Source: Symbiodinium natans (lineage: Eukaryota > Sar > Dinophyceae > Suessiales > Symbiodiniaceae). Taken from it: a stretch of DNA of 64,000 nucleotides. A model generated the notes under the pieces. The model was not told the DNA's origin. It made no database searches and saw only the letters and a program-made list of their open reading frames with translations. A program made the translations under genes and the position numbers. The first letter of the stretch is position 1. Each line of letters starts with the position of its first letter. This document shows, piece by piece, positions 45,587 to 57,618 of this stretch. The DNA lies in assembly GCA_905221605.1 (NCBI GenBank), contig CAJNDS010002816.1:1-64000 (forward strand). The letters run 5' to 3'.

Positions 45587-47810
45587 GGAGGAAGAAATCA
45601 TTTGGATCACGTGCTCACGGACGATCATCTCTTCGAGCTGTACGTGAAGCCGATCGTCGACTTGCAGGCATTGTTTTCCCGGGCCGTCGTCGTCAAAATC
45701 AATGACGATCCACGTTTCACTGGAAGACCGAACCTTGACGGCGAGATCATCAGGTGCATCAACTTCATTGCCCTGGAGATCCGTGCACTTGGATGCGTTG
45801 TGCAGGTTGGTTCACTGTTCTGGCCGAATTTCGTACCAGCAATGCGAACCACGTATCACTCGATAGACCACGTGCAATTTGCGATGTACATGTCCTTCGT
45901 CGACCGTCAGCTCCTCCTGGAGAAAATCCTCTGCTGTTGCATGGTCCCTTATGATCTTCTCCGCATTTGTGAAGGAGTCGTGCACATTGTCGACACGACG
46001 AAACTGGAAGCAGAGTCGATCCACCACGAGTGGCTCCGCACCCATGTTACGAACTGCCGTACAGCAACCAACCGAGACGTTTTGACCCCAACATTTTACT
46101 GGAAAGGGTACGAACTCGGACAGCAGACGCACGAGCTTCAGAATGGTATGAGATCGACATCAGTCTTCTTCAGCCAGAACCTTATTACGATTTGGAAACG
46201 TACTGGTTTTGTGCTCGAACATGCTCTACGTCGGACCACACCGTTTCAGTACGCGGGAAAGTCTTCCTGTGTGCACAGTGCAGAGGAGAAGAGGGGAGAC
46301 AACTTACAGGTGCCCTCAGCAATGGCGAATGGGCGGCTTATTGTCCAGGATGCGCACACAAACATCACAACGAGTACTACCTCACATGGGAAGATTGGCA
46401 CAACGCCAACAAGTACGTCTGTGCGTGTGCATTGTACATCTACAGGAACCAGTTCGCCGGCATCATCCTACGTGCCGTCATCATGCGCTGCGCACCGAGT
46501 ACATACACTCATGCCGGCAAGACGGTGAGCTGCATCAGTGGTCTACGCATTGTTGCCGCGGCAGCTTCGCAGTTCACGCAGATCGGGAAGGCAAAGTCGT
46601 TGTGGCCTGGGAACTCAGCAAAGATGCCCAAGGTCACACATGTTTCCTGGCCATGTACGATCCTGGCAACGCTGCATACGCTGGATTCATGCATATTCTT
46701 TTCGCTCGAGAAGAAGTCATGCAAATGTTCAATGGCAACTCCGATCCTGCAGCCGAATTATTGGGTGACTGTGTCGAACTAGCATGCGGGCTCCTCCATG
46801 TCGCGTTACGTTTCCCGGAAATGTTCCCGGAATGGGGAAACCGGAATGACACCCTCGCCTCGCTTCGTGGGATCGAGCGTTCATTCCACAGGTTCGCTGC
46901 AGCTGAGGCAATTGTGCTTGCAGCAATCAGCAACAGAAAGAGACGGCGACCTCGTATTCTCAAGGACATTGCTGAACTCATCCCCGACGAGTATGAGGTG
47001 GTGCCGCTTGAACCAAATGTGGATAGCCCTGGTGAGGCCTCCGTGAGAGACTCCCAGGAGCGTTCCACTGAGCAGCCCGAAGGTCACGGTGCTGCTCCAG
47101 CTGCGGCCGTTTCCGTGCTACTCCACGGCGAAGAACCAGAAGGGGAACAAACCATCGACGCGGAGGACGAACATGACGTTGTCAGGAATGCCCACGTGCA
47201 GGAGTTCAAAGCAACGCTCCTGGCGGCTCTCAAAACGTTACGGCTACGGGAAGGTTCGTGTGAGGAAAGAATGTGCATTGCATGTGGAAGCGATCAGCAC
47301 TCGTACCAAGAATGCGGAAGGGACGCCCAGGCGATATCACACCTCCAGGAAGCGTTCAGCGTTATCGAGAGCGCCGTCGCAGATTTCCCGATGCCACGAC
47401 CTCTCACACCTCCCGAAGCTGACGTACCGGCAGAACCGGAAGCCCCTGAAGTGATTCCTGATGATGATGATGATGAAGAAATGCGATCGTCGTCAACATC
47501 GAGCAGGGCGCATCCGAAAGCTAGAGCTCGCCCAGCAAGACGATGGGCGCAGCCAATGAGCAATGTCCCGCAGACGTCCGTCGACGTCGTCTACGGGCGG
47601 TCACGCTCCTGCATCGAGATCGTCGAAGCATTGGAAGGGCGTGATTGGGTAGGACCGGGAGGGAGGACAGAACATCTTGCAGATCGCCCTCGCAGTCACG
47701 AGACTTCGTGCAAGCACATCGTCGAGAATGTGGGGGGGGGGCGACTTGTCTGTCTATCCTATGCGAGGGACACCGCCCCATCCGACCTACGTGGACGATC
47801 GAGCTTATGA
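45587..47810 (+). pseudogene. Continuation of the Copia-split gene, zinc-ribbon part, three frames
   Basis: In frame with the ATG at 37712 the reading continues for about 180 codons (HLDHVLTDDHLFELYVKPIV ...), changes near 46120 to a frame with EIDISLLQPEPYY, VFLCAQCRGEE and AAYCPGCAHKHHNEYY (a Cys4/His zinc-ribbon-like site), and near 46560 to a third (REGKVVVAWELSKDAQGHTC ... FPEMFPEWGNRND). The last part becomes Glu/Pro/Ala-rich, has MCIACGSDQHSYQECG (a CxxC...H...C knuckle) and a short Asp run. No known family is recognised beyond the zinc sites. Splicing with very short introns would be an alternative to frameshifts. Confidence 0.5.
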
Positions 47811-49073
47811 CAATGCGGCGAATCGTGTCTACGCCGGTGACTTGCGTCCTCTACCCAGCAACGGCGCACGCTTCCTACATGCCGATTGGTGGAACCTGAT
47901 GCCAACCTCGACACAAAGGAGGCGCTGGGGGTGCATTGCTCTATGCGATCCAGACGATGCTTCGTCATCACACTGGGCGAACGAGACTCAGAGGGTACGG
48001 AAAGGGCAACCATCGTACCAACTTGGACACCATTCCCGTCAACGAGGGGGGATGGGTGGACATTGATTGCCTGTTGGAGCTTGATCCACTTTGGTGTTCC
48101 ATTCTGCGAGGTCCTCCAGGATATCATTTGCAGAACATCCCACCGTTCTCCGATACTCGGCGAGGGAAACCCATCCGAGAAAAGGCGAAGGCTTGGTGCT
48201 CTATTAGAGGCCAATGTCCTAGCCCAGAATCGACATGGGGCAACCAGATCGCAGTTCCTTGGGGTGAAGCTCTGCCATCCTCGGCCAGGACAATCCACGT
48301 CCAACGAAATGCGGGCCAACACCACTGTGGACATGGAAACGCAGATCAGAGAGATGCGCGAAATCGTACACCTCCAGTGGTTGAGAGACTACGCCAACGT
48401 GCTCGACGAGACACAATGGATTCGTCCCTGGGCAGTCAGGGCAACTTCAGGTCAGTCTCCGGCTACCTCCGAACACGAGATTGAGTTCGAGCGCAGCAAA
48501 GTTGCATATTTTCCCACACCGATGCTCGTCGAAACATTGGGCGGTGGGTTTCATGCAACGCCATTGTCTTCGTTGGGGAGAATCGTCGAAGATGGCCTTT
48601 GGCCTGGCGCCAGCCTCCAAAGAGGAGGAGGCGGGAAGATCCACATTTTCTTCGGGATCCATGCGCCATGGGACGAGCGCAATCAGTCAACACGACACCG
48701 ATTGCACGGCCACCTTCGCGACCAACCCATGGCAGTGATTTATATTCCAGGCTATGCGCTGCTCCAGTTCGGCGCTATGATCATGCAGAATGCAACCTAC
48801 CTCGTGCAACGCCCGATCCCGTTCGAAATGGTGTCCGCTGTGTGGATCGCAGTGCCGAACACGCAAGGACGTGGATTTAGGCAGCGTGTAAAGGTATACT
48901 CAAAGACCCTTGAAGATGAGATTGTGGAAGACTACGACGGCTTCTTCCAGGACATCAATACGAACATGAGTCCCAGAACCCCGGCATTCACGAGGCGGAG
49001 CGAGATCTCCTGGTGCGGGAGATCATCGACTCCAGCACCCCAAACACTGCCTCAATGCGCACAACGGCCATGA
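47811..49073 (+). pseudogene. Tpt1/KptA-like (tRNA 2'-phosphotransferase fold) domain, frame broken
   Basis: Two frames are used. GGWVDIDCLLEL (about 48045, one frame) resembles the N-terminal Gly-Tyr-Val...LL box of KptA/Tpt1 proteins. In the other frame (48480-48870) GGGFHATPLSSLGRIVEDGL, KIHIFFGIHAP, MAVIYIPGYALL and NATYLVQRPIPFEMVSAVWI follow the family order: His of the HxT box, Ile...GL, the HIHL-like strand, and the hydrophobic strand before the C-terminal strand. Known members move a 2'-phosphate from RNA to NAD. The catalytic Arg residues could not be assigned, so activity is uncertain. The domain sits between zinc-ribbon segments of the same broken gene. Confidence 0.55.
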
Positions 49074-49672
49074 AGTTCGTCGCCAGGCATTACCACCTCC
49101 GCAGTCGCGCAACTACAAGGCGTGACGTGATGCAGAGGATATGTCCAAAATGTGGTGCCGCAACTTGGGCTGCGTTTGCAGTTTGCCTACAGTGTTTCGT
49201 TATCTTCACATCCGTCGGCCGTCGTGAGCAGATCACCATTGCGCCCGAGCCCGTCGACGAGACCGTGTCGCCCGAAACGCTCGAAGAGGCAACCCGCGTT
49301 GCCGAGCAGGACACCCAAGACATCTCGGAGACGCCGGATGCTGATGTCGAGGTGCACATCGCAGAAGCACGGGAGGTGCCCCATGAGGGACTGACCGATG
49401 CGGATGCTACAACCACAGGTGACGTGGAGATGCGGAGCGTCGGCGAGCCAGAGAACGAAGACAACATTGCGGACTTCTTCGAACGCATGGATGAGGAAGA
49501 GCAGATCGACGAAGGTACAGCCATTCCTCCCAATCTGATTCCTCCCAATCTGGAAGGAGTTTTACTGCGTGAAGGTTCGCAAGCAGCCATGGAGGTGAAT
49601 GTGGTCCAAGGCCCAATGCCGGAGGTGATTAACCTTGACTTCAGCAACAATGCCGCTGTGTACATGGATTGA
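49013..49672 (+). CDS. Zinc-ribbon and acidic segment of the same gene
   Basis: Contains ICPKCGAATWAAFAVCLQCF (CxxC-x12-CxxC ribbon, about residue 44), then a strongly acidic Glu/Asp/Thr/Pro-rich stretch with IPPNLIPPNLEG, and ends at a TGA 15 bp before the next ORF in the same phase. It is probably one exon or module of the large gene that begins at 37712. No enzyme motif is seen. Confidence 0.5.
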   Translation: MREIIDSSTPNTASMRTTAMKFVARHYHLRSRATTRRDVMQRICPKCGAATWAAFAVCLQCFVIFTSVGRREQITIAPEPVDETVSPETLEEATRVAEQDTQDISETPDADVEVHIAEAREVPHEGLTDADATTTGDVEMRSVGEPENEDNIADFFERMDEEEQIDEGTAIPPNLIPPNLEGVLLREGSQAAMEVNVVQGPMPEVINLDFSNNAAVYMD

Positions 49673-49687
49673 TTCATGGCTTAGAGG

Positions 49688-50485
49688 GTGCATTCGCGCA
49701 GGGTGGAACAACGCGATGAAGATCATCAACACCATGTTGTCATTGCGCGGCACGAAGTCAACCAGGAACGAGTTATCCGTCATGACGCCCTAGGTCACTG
49801 GCCTGAGGTTGAAATCGATGAGAACACCGCTTTGCCGCGTGACCTCACGGATGACGAGATTGCCAATGCATTCCGTGACCCGTTCAAGCCTGGAGTCGAA
49901 GTGTTCAGCATCTGGAAGTTCCGCTGGTGGCAGATGCAATGCAAGATCGTCAGGGGATGCATCGCGCTTGGCATCACCCCTGATCGATTCGAGCTCACTG
50001 AAGACGACAAAGCCATCATCTCCACCATGGGCAAGGATGAAAATTGCAGGCAAGGATACGAGGACATCAGAATCCGAAGTCATCAGTTGGTTAGCGAGAT
50101 TCTGTACCGCGTGCTGGGCGTGAAGTACTACTTGTACTTCAGGAAAGCCGAACATGTCGACGAGCCCTTAAAGAGGATCGTCGACGGCCGCCCAGAGTTC
50201 TTGCGCATTGACCCACGAACGTTGGTCAATTCTGTTCCACACAAGGACATCAACATCGAGCTGCACGTGACGGTCAAGGATTTCGGCTATGATGTTCCTT
50301 ATTATTATTATTATTACTGTGAACGGAAAGTACAGGGATTCATCCAGCACCGCGGACGGAAGGATCATTTGGACATATCGCCCATTGAATATTTGGCGGA
50401 TCCCATGTTGTCGATTGTTCCTCCTATTCAACCTTCAAGCTCAACCCCGTCTACACCAAGAACAGACGAGGCCCTACCCATTTAA
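49688..50485 (+). CDS. C-terminal unknown segment, 265 residues
   Basis: Same phase as the preceding ORF, separated by one stop and a short gap, so it may be the continuation after a nonsense change. The sequence has ALPRDLTDDEIANAFRDPF, WKFRWWQMQCKIVRGCI and a Tyr run coded by a TTA/TAT microsatellite (50297-50318). It ends in a Ser/Pro/Thr-rich tail. No family recognised. Confidence 0.45.
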   Translation: MHSRRVEQRDEDHQHHVVIARHEVNQERVIRHDALGHWPEVEIDENTALPRDLTDDEIANAFRDPFKPGVEVFSIWKFRWWQMQCKIVRGCIALGITPDRFELTEDDKAIISTMGKDENCRQGYEDIRIRSHQLVSEILYRVLGVKYYLYFRKAEHVDEPLKRIVDGRPEFLRIDPRTLVNSVPHKDINIELHVTVKDFGYDVPYYYYYYCERKVQGFIQHRGRKDHLDISPIEYLADPMLSIVPPIQPSSSTPSTPRTDEALPI

Positions 50486-52714
50486 TCCAAGAGTATGCCA
50501 ACGGCTAAGCCATCGGCAACACCATCAGCTGCAGGACCAGGACCGGTCAGCAAGTCGGTTGCCAAAGGATTCAAAGGAGGCAAGGGTGGTGGTATGAAGT
50601 GAGGTTCCACGACAAGTGCGACTTCGCCTACTGCAACTGGAGATGTGGTCGTCTTCCTCTACTGAGCCGTACACTTGATACCAGCACGACTGAACCTTGT
50701 GAGGGGCGTAAGTAGCAGACCGTACATCAACAGCAGTTATCTCTATTTTCCACGGGTTGAACCCAATCCAATTTTGAATCCGTGTGCGATGAGATGACAC
50801 AAAGGCAAGAAGTCATAGTGGAACGCTTTAATTCGCGAAGCATGATCACGATATACGAGGAGTGCGGCAGTGTTTGTAGCTGTATTTCTGGACTTTTGAC
50901 TACGACATCCATACCCATTGTATGCGCATATCAGCCGATGTTTAAAGATCATGAGCTGGCATGCGTGGGGGGTGTCAGCAGAACCCGAGCCACAGCACAG
51001 ATTCGGGTACTGATGTATGTGTATGTATAGAAGCGGTATGTGTCCTCCATGAGAGGCACTACTGCAGTACAACATGTACATAAGGTAAGGCGATTCCCTA
51101 TACAATTTCCAAAAATGAAATGCCGCCGACCCGTGGCTCAAGGTCACTAAGCTATACGCTTATGACCACGGTGATGGTATAGAGAGAGCAAACGTACATA
51201 CTTCCGTCACTTTACGAAGCCACGGGTCGTCCCCTACGTGAAGAAGCACTTCGTGCGAGTAAGAGCAAAACAAGTGCGAGTGTATCTGCAAGTGAGGCTG
51301 CACGATACACTACAATCTATACCAGAACGACATACCTGTCCTCATGCACCTCCTCTGTTAGGCCTAGGTCTTGCAGGGTTTAGGGTGAAGGTTTTAGTCT
51401 GAGGTGAGAGGTGACCCCGTAGGCATCAAGGCAAAACTTTGCAGCCGGGCTGTTGGGAGTTCTCAAATGGCAGCGAGGGTTTTCCAAGTCACTGTTCTGC
51501 TTTATGCAAACCTGATTTTGACATTGTGTTCATGGTTCAACTAATCGACCATCAATATATTGTTATCAGTACACTTATTGCGGACTGTCATCAGCAGCTG
51601 GTTTGCCTTGCTTCCGGTCTTTCCAGCCTTCAGGTTTGTGGTTGACATTGCCTGCTGCTTGTTTTTCCACCGGACATTGCTGGGCCTTGATCAGACCATG
51701 CAGGGTTTGGGAGCCTCAGTCTGGGAATCGTTTGGCAACGTACACACTGGTAAAACAGTAAACAAATGTTCTCCAGAACCGGTCCACGAACCCCGTTTCG
51801 GCTAAGTTGTCGAGGAGGTGCTGTCTTCCTGGGGCCCTCTAAATCCCTATATCTAGGGCCTGTAGGGATTTGGTTGGACTCATGGCTCCTTGCTCTTCCT
51901 ACAAGAAGCTGCGGGCCTTTACGGCGATTTTTCCTGGCCATTGCGAGTTTCGTGCGTACGGGGATTTGCCGCTTCGATGATGATCGCCTTCTTCATAATT
52001 CAGGCTTGATTTGTTATTTGCCAAATTTTGCCAAGCGCCAGTCTTCTCCAAGCGAGCTCCTTTCATTCAAGTTCCCCTGGTCTAGCGGGGAAGGGGATCG
52101 GAGGGTTGAAGCTTTACGTGCCAACTGCCCGAGGCAGCGGTTGGTCCGGTGGGTCCCAGCCTGGAGCCTCGGCCTCATCCGTCTGCTTTGCGACACCGCA
52201 TCCCCAGCAGTCTGCACAGGAGAGGACAACAAACAACGTCCCACCTGCTCCATGTTGTGCTTCAGCCTTTATCCGGGCTATATCAGAATTTCATCGGAGT
52301 CGGACTGTTCACACAGAGAGTTTAGCCGAGAGCCGTTTTGCCCGAAGACCTGCAGTAGAAGCCTGGTCATCAGTCTGTTAGCATCCCAACGTGGTGCCGA
52401 CCCGACCTCTTGTTGCTTCTCGGAAATATTCGTGTGTTCCAAGGGCTGTCTTTTTTGGTCAGCAAGCAAGGAGTCTTAAACACACGGGCTCTTGAGAAGA
52501 CTTGGACCGTGCACTGTCAGGCGGCATGGCGCGCGGCAGTGGCGTGGTCTGGCTTTGGCTTGCATTGGTCTGCCTTGCAGACGAAACATGCAACCACTCA
52601 GATCCGATGACATTGTTGCAGCACCATCCACGTCGTCAGAGAGAAGGTCTCCTGGAGCATCAGACCTCTGAGGAGTGAATTGTTAGATGGGACTCTTGAA
52701 AAGCAACCTTTAAC
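50486..52714. other. No gene seen; TTTAGGG motif
   Basis: Only short frames without domains. GGGTTTAGGGTGAAGG lies near 51378. Probably intergenic or intronic. Confidence 0.45.
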
Positions 52715-53215
52715 TTGAAAGCACTCCTCGGTTTGGGTCCAAAGTATGCAAGAGCTGTTGTTGAGGAGTCGATGACGCAGCTATTTCAACAGCAAAAGTC
52801 CGAGCTCATCAGAGATCTGAGAGCGGAGATGAAAGCCGAGCTCGTCACGGATCTGAGAGCGGAGATGAAAGAGATCCTGCAGGCCGAAATGTCGTTGCCA
52901 TGCTTTGCCCAAGCTGTCAGAGCTTATCTTCGACTCTGTAGTTCCGTTCGTGCTGTGCGTAAGCGCGCATTCCGCGAACAGGGCGGACGCAAAGACTGTA
53001 GAAGCACGTTGGTGGCAATGGGCGACCATAAGCAGAGGCTCTTGTCACAAGTCGACTACGGGGGCTGTGCCGTGTCTGGCCACATGCCCCAAGCTCTCTG
53101 CTTTCACCATGCTTTCACCATGCTGGCTATGTGTTTGCTGTTTGGCTGCTTGGATCTAGGGTGGCTTCGATCCACAAGGCTTCCAGCCCCTTGGGCATGG
53201 CGCTGGGAGACATAA
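52715..53215 (+). CDS. Possible coiled-coil segment with 12-residue repeat
   Basis: About residues 20-55 contain two near-copies of a 12-residue unit (ELIRDLRAEMKA, ELVTDLRAEMKE), coded by 36-bp direct repeats at 52801 and 52837 and predicted to form a charged helix. The rest is not recognisable and the reading may end earlier. Could be a gag-like or exon fragment. Confidence 0.3.
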   Translation: MKALLGLGPKYARAVVEESMTQLFQQQKSELIRDLRAEMKAELVTDLRAEMKEILQAEMSLPCFAQAVRAYLRLCSSVRAVRKRAFREQGGRKDCRSTLVAMGDHKQRLLSQVDYGGCAVSGHMPQALCFHHAFTMLAMCLLFGCLDLGWLRSTRLPAPWAWRWET

Positions 53216-54429
53216 GATCCTACACGTCCCACACTGTCCTACACCCCACAGCAAAGACCAGCCCGTATTCAGTTCTTTGCAACGATGTTCGCACAAGTTA
53301 CAATTCTTGTCGGATGTTGTGATGGGGTTCGGGGTTCGAGATGTCTGATGTGCTTGAGAAAATGCTGTGCCGCTGTGCCCCCTGCTGTTCGATGTGTTGG
53401 GTTGACTGGCCGTGGTTGGCTTGACCTTCATGTGCACACCTTTGTCTTTCGTGAATGTGTCATTGTGTCCAACATGTACGCCATCAGAATGTCATACGCC
53501 TATCGAAGAATGATTCTGGGAGCCTCGCTATTGACTCGCAAACATGGATCGGCAGGGCGACTTAACGGCGACTTCTGCTCTCGCTTTTTATTGCCATCTG
53601 CTTCTGAACTTCCGCGTAGAGGAGAGCGTGCACTCTCTCTGGTTTTTGGTGAGCATGTCCAAGTGCCCGTGCGAAGACGGTCCTACAATGTCCTACACTG
53701 CTTGCGCCAACACGTTGTAGACCACGCACGCGTCAACATGCTGCTCCGTCCTCCGGACACCGTGCAATGCAAGCACATGCAAGCACCCTTGCAGTTCCAC
53801 GCCAGGTTTGAGTAGTCTGTGCACATGTCCCTTACGCGTTACGCGTTAGTAAAGTCGTACAGGCCCCAGTTTCCGAACTGGATCTTGAAGAAATGTGCCC
53901 GAAGAAAATACAGAAACATCACGTGCTATAACTTACTACAGGACAGTTCCAAGATGCGGTAACATAGCAAGGTGTTGGGTGATATGCTGCAAGGCCGGCC
54001 CGCGGCAAAAAGGAGACCTTCCGTCTAGCCACCGCAGTGGACACCAGGCGCGGCAAAAGTCGGGAAGTGATGCGAGCCTCTCCTTGTACAAATGGACATG
54101 TAAAAAAGCAGAATCCTACGTTATTTCATTCTATTTCATTCTCTCTTCTCAGGCTCTGTAAAGACTCTGCGACTCTGCGACCTTGCAGGACTTGTTCGAG
54201 AACTGTGGTCGGCCGAGGTCAATGGTCCAGTCGACAGCGAACACGAGTTCCAAACTGTCATCTTGTCCGGGATCCACGTACCCCATCTTCATGGTGGGCC
54301 CGACCTGGTTTTCTGACGGGGAAATTTTCTGTTGCCCCGAAGACTCCCTGCTCTGCGCAGGACAGGGTTCTAAGTTCTCGGGGCCCATCCCTCTTTGTGC
54401 TGTAGAATCCTGACTGTGCTGTCAGGATG
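53216..54429. other. No gene seen
   Basis: Frames of up to about 175 codons exist but look random (Cys/Arg-rich, no domain). Likely intronic. Confidence 0.4.
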
Positions 54430-54650
54430 TGCGGGGCTTTCCGGAAACGCGTGCGCATCCTGCGCCGGAGGTTACACATCCACAGACATTGGAACGTGTG
54501 AGGCTTGTGTAGATACGCCTGGCTGGACCACCGTGGCTGGAGCGAATTGCTACGACTCCGCGACGTCTTGCAACAGCACTGAGTTCGAAGGCCTCTCATC
54601 GAATGAAGCCTGCTGCAAGTGCGGAGGTGGGCAGAAGGACGCCTGTGTCT
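54430..54650 (+). CDS. Candidate exon, cysteine-rich EGF/GCC-like repeat
   Basis: An acceptor-like TGTCAG|GA precedes a frame reading GLSGNACASCAGGYTSTD, CEACVDTPGWTT and NEACCKCGGG. The Cys spacing and the CxxC-GxY pattern resemble extracellular EGF or furin-like repeats of protist surface proteins. A donor-like GGAGGTGGGC lies near 54625. Probably one exon of a multi-exon surface protein continuing at 54752. No signal peptide is visible because the gene start is not here. Confidence 0.5.
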
Positions 54651-54751
54651 ACAGCGGGGTTAAGCTTTGGTTTAGGGATGGGGTTTAGCAGAGACTCTGA
54701 GAAGGGGTTTGTAGCCGCTTGTAGCCTTGTCGATGACCAAGACAATGCTTC

Positions 54752-54930
54752 TCAGACCTCAGGAAGCCACACAATTCACGTACTACGTCGCCCCAGTCGT
54801 GCTGGGGGCCACGACTATTGTCGGCTTTCCTGTGCCTCGAACAGCCACCCAGTACGCAATCAACAAGGATTGCGAGCTCTTGGAACATGGGATGACCATC
54901 GATGCCGACTCTCGGCTGTTTGGAAGGCAC
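54752..54930 (+). CDS. Candidate exon, beta-sandwich-like segment
   Basis: After CTTCTCAG a frame reads FTYYVAPVVLGATTIVGFPV, PRTATQYAINKDCELLEHG and MTIDADS, a pattern of alternating hydrophobic residues like cadherin or Ig-type repeats in dinoflagellate surface proteins. The end of the exon is not clear. Low-level support only. Confidence 0.4.
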
Positions 54931-56001
54931 CGTGCAGAGATTTCTTTTCCTACGAATCAAGCGGCAACCAAGGTTTCAAGACAGGGCGTTGAATAGTTTA
55001 GGGAATTTCGGGCGTCTTGGGGTTGCTTAGTGTTGAGAATCAGGCTCGTCACTCGCTCTCGCTCTAGGACCAAAGGCAAGCACGTCTTAGGGAAATTGCA
55101 CCTTCCATTGTTTTCATTTTGTTGAAACAGCCATCCCAACACCAGGATTCTTATGATTTGTGTGACGGACTTCATCGTTACTTCGCACAGAAACGGCTCT
55201 TTTTACGGAACCATGAGTTTGTAACAAAGCATTGCGGCATCCTAATATGAAGCCATTGACCAATGATGTTGTGGTGTTTCCTTGTGATCTGTGTATTTCT
55301 GAGATTTGGAATCCCTTCCCCCCAATATGAACCCAATATGAAATGCCCCACCCACCCCCCACCCCCCCCATCCCCCCACCCCCCTAATGTTGAAACTCTG
55401 GTGCGGGCCAAAGGGTTGTTGGTCACGGGGATCTGTTCCTTAAGGTCGTGGGGTTTAGGCGGTTTAGGCCTTCATGTTTTCAGGCTCCGAATCCCCTCGT
55501 TAATTCGGGGAAAAGGGGCGGGGGGATTGGGGCCAGGGTTTTTTAGCATAAGGGGCACCGAAGACAAAGAAACCCTAAGCTGGAGCCCGAAATACATCTA
55601 GCTAGGAAATATGAAGCCACCTAACAATCGACTTTGGCCCTGGTGACGACAACCTCTTAAAGTCTTAAACACTGACATAAGCTTATAAGCTCTAAGAAGA
55701 ACATGGTTGCTTCCCTTTTGAGGCCCACAACCTCCTTAAACCCGAAGCCGTGCCTTCCCTGGTGCGCACTACCCGGCACTACCCGAAATGCCTATTCCTA
55801 GATTCCTAAACCCTGAGGTTGTCTTGCCGTTAAAGAATCTTCCAATCGTCTGAGAGTCCAAGGAGACTGGTCGCTTGGAAGTTGTACAGTACGAAGCCGT
55901 GGGCCGCAACAAGACCGAGGAGAGGGGAACACGGAATCTTTGCATAGCTGTGTTACATGTGTAGCCTGTGTAGCCGTGTAGGGTGCTTGTATTTTGCTGC
56001 A
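54931..56001. other. Intron-like sequence with a C-rich tract
   Basis: Contains a run rich in CCC (about 55345-55386), a possible G-quadruplex on the minus strand, GGTTTAGG motifs (about 55449-55470), and no supported exon. Confidence 0.45.
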
Positions 56002-57113
56002 GGGCTTCACGGTGACCTGCACCATCACAGCCGAGCAAACACCCGATCTCAGCGCTTCGGCGACGCTTACAGTTCAAGTAGACAAGGGCGTCTCCTACGG
56101 AGCCTACCCGCAACTTGGCAGATGGGAGCTTCAGTTTGGCCTCAGTGGGCCTCCCTAATAAGTTTTGGTTGCTGAGGTTGGCTTTCGAAGTTTTCGACGA
56201 CCCTGTCACTGTCACGTCCTATGCACCCGCAGTCCAGCAGGCAACCGGCCTCAACTGGACATTTGATATGCTTCAGTGTAATCCTTCAGACGCAACCTCA
56301 TCGGTGCAGCTGGCTTCAGACGGAACTCTTACCTGGGACCGGCGCCAACGTGGTGGAGTTTCCGATCTGGGGACACTTGGAACCAGTCACGGCGGTATTT
56401 GTAGTGCTCGCGCAGTTCCAAGCTTAGGCACCTTGGAACCTGTGCGCTCCCGGTTCGTGGCAGTGAAGCCGGAAGTATGGACGTCCTTGTCCTATGTAGC
56501 CAGCTTCTCGGCAACCATCGGACAGACCGCTCCCACAGCCAGGCCCACACAGCCCACAGAGATATCACGACGGCCGCAGCCTTCAGCCTACACGGGAAAG
56601 TGCACTGGCGACCTTACTTTGGATGTCGTCACGGGCCAGGCAACTTACAAGGGCTATCACGTCTTTGACATGGACTTGACGACTGGCTATATACGGCTAG
56701 CACCTGAAGAAGGGCTAGCAAGTACCTTTCCCCCAACATCCACTAGAGGGGAGCTGACTTTCAGCTGCCAGATCTTTGCCCTCTACCAGTTCCCCCCATT
56801 TGGGACCGGACCATTCATGCAGACGGTAATTCAAATGACAGTGCAGGACGACACTTGCTGGCCTCAAGCCGACCCCAAGCCCAAGTTTGCCAGCTACACA
56901 CAGCTGTCTACTTCCACTACTGGTGAGTCCTCGTGCCGGTGGGCGTGCCGGAGTGACAATACCTGTGCTTACTATTCCTATAGCTTTGCTCGGGGCTGCA
57001 GAAAGTGGACAGCACGCTGTGCCGGTACCGTCAATGATAGCCCCGATTGCCAAGCTGCTCGGCACACTGTAGGCCTAAGCGGCATGGACCGTTCTGTGTC
57101 GTATACATTCTGA
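56002..57113 (+). CDS. Candidate exons of a surface protein with PAN-like C-terminus
   Basis: An AG|GGCTTC junction near 56002 opens GFTVTCTITAEQTPDLSAS up to a stop at 56157. A second frame (56170-57113) reads DDPVTVTSYAPAV ... GTLTWDRR, then a TGDLTLDVVTGQATYKGY segment, and ends with CRWACRSDNTCAYYSYSFARGCRKW, which fits a PAN/Apple-like Cys pattern, before TGA 57113. Splicing between the frames is likely. The domain order suggests an extracellular adhesion or recognition protein. Confidence 0.5.
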
Positions 57114-57448
57114 AACGACAGATACGACACATCCTTTCTGTAATATACACTCGCTAAAGGATTATATAATACTTAGCATCAAGAATAACATGCATCGCCA
57201 GAATCTGGAGGCACTAGAGGCACCACCCGCCGACTTGAAAATTGCGAAAATACGCAAAAAAAGACAACGGCCATGACGGGGAAGACAAGATGGGAGGACC
57301 ACCTACATCACATAGTACGTCAAGATCCTACATAAACAGGCCTCAAGGTCATCATACAGTAGCTACCATCTTCGCTCACACCTACCTAGATCATGGCTCG
57401 CATCAGCGATGTGCTCTGTGCTGGCCTTGGTTCTGACAATCTGCACAC
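57114..57448. other. No gene seen
   Basis: Short stretch after the stop at 57113 with no supported frame. It may be untranslated or intergenic. Confidence 0.4.
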
Positions 57449-57618
57449 ATGCAGCCACGTGCACTGACTGAGGAGCCATTCGACACGCCTTATGCCCGGG
57501 TTTCGGATTGCTCGGAGAGGAAGACCTGCATCCAGCTGACTGGCGGACTACCAAACTACGTGCATGGGCGCTACTGCTACTTTGGGGAGAATCGCTTTGA
57601 AGGCACTCTGCATGGTCG
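57449..57618 (+). CDS. Candidate exon, cysteine-containing surface segment
   Basis: Reads FDTPYARVSDCSERKTCIQL, GGLPNYVHGRYCYFGENRFE and GTLHGR, open until near 57618, where intron-like GTTTTGGG sequence begins. Residue style matches the neighbouring surface-protein exons. Confidence 0.35.
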
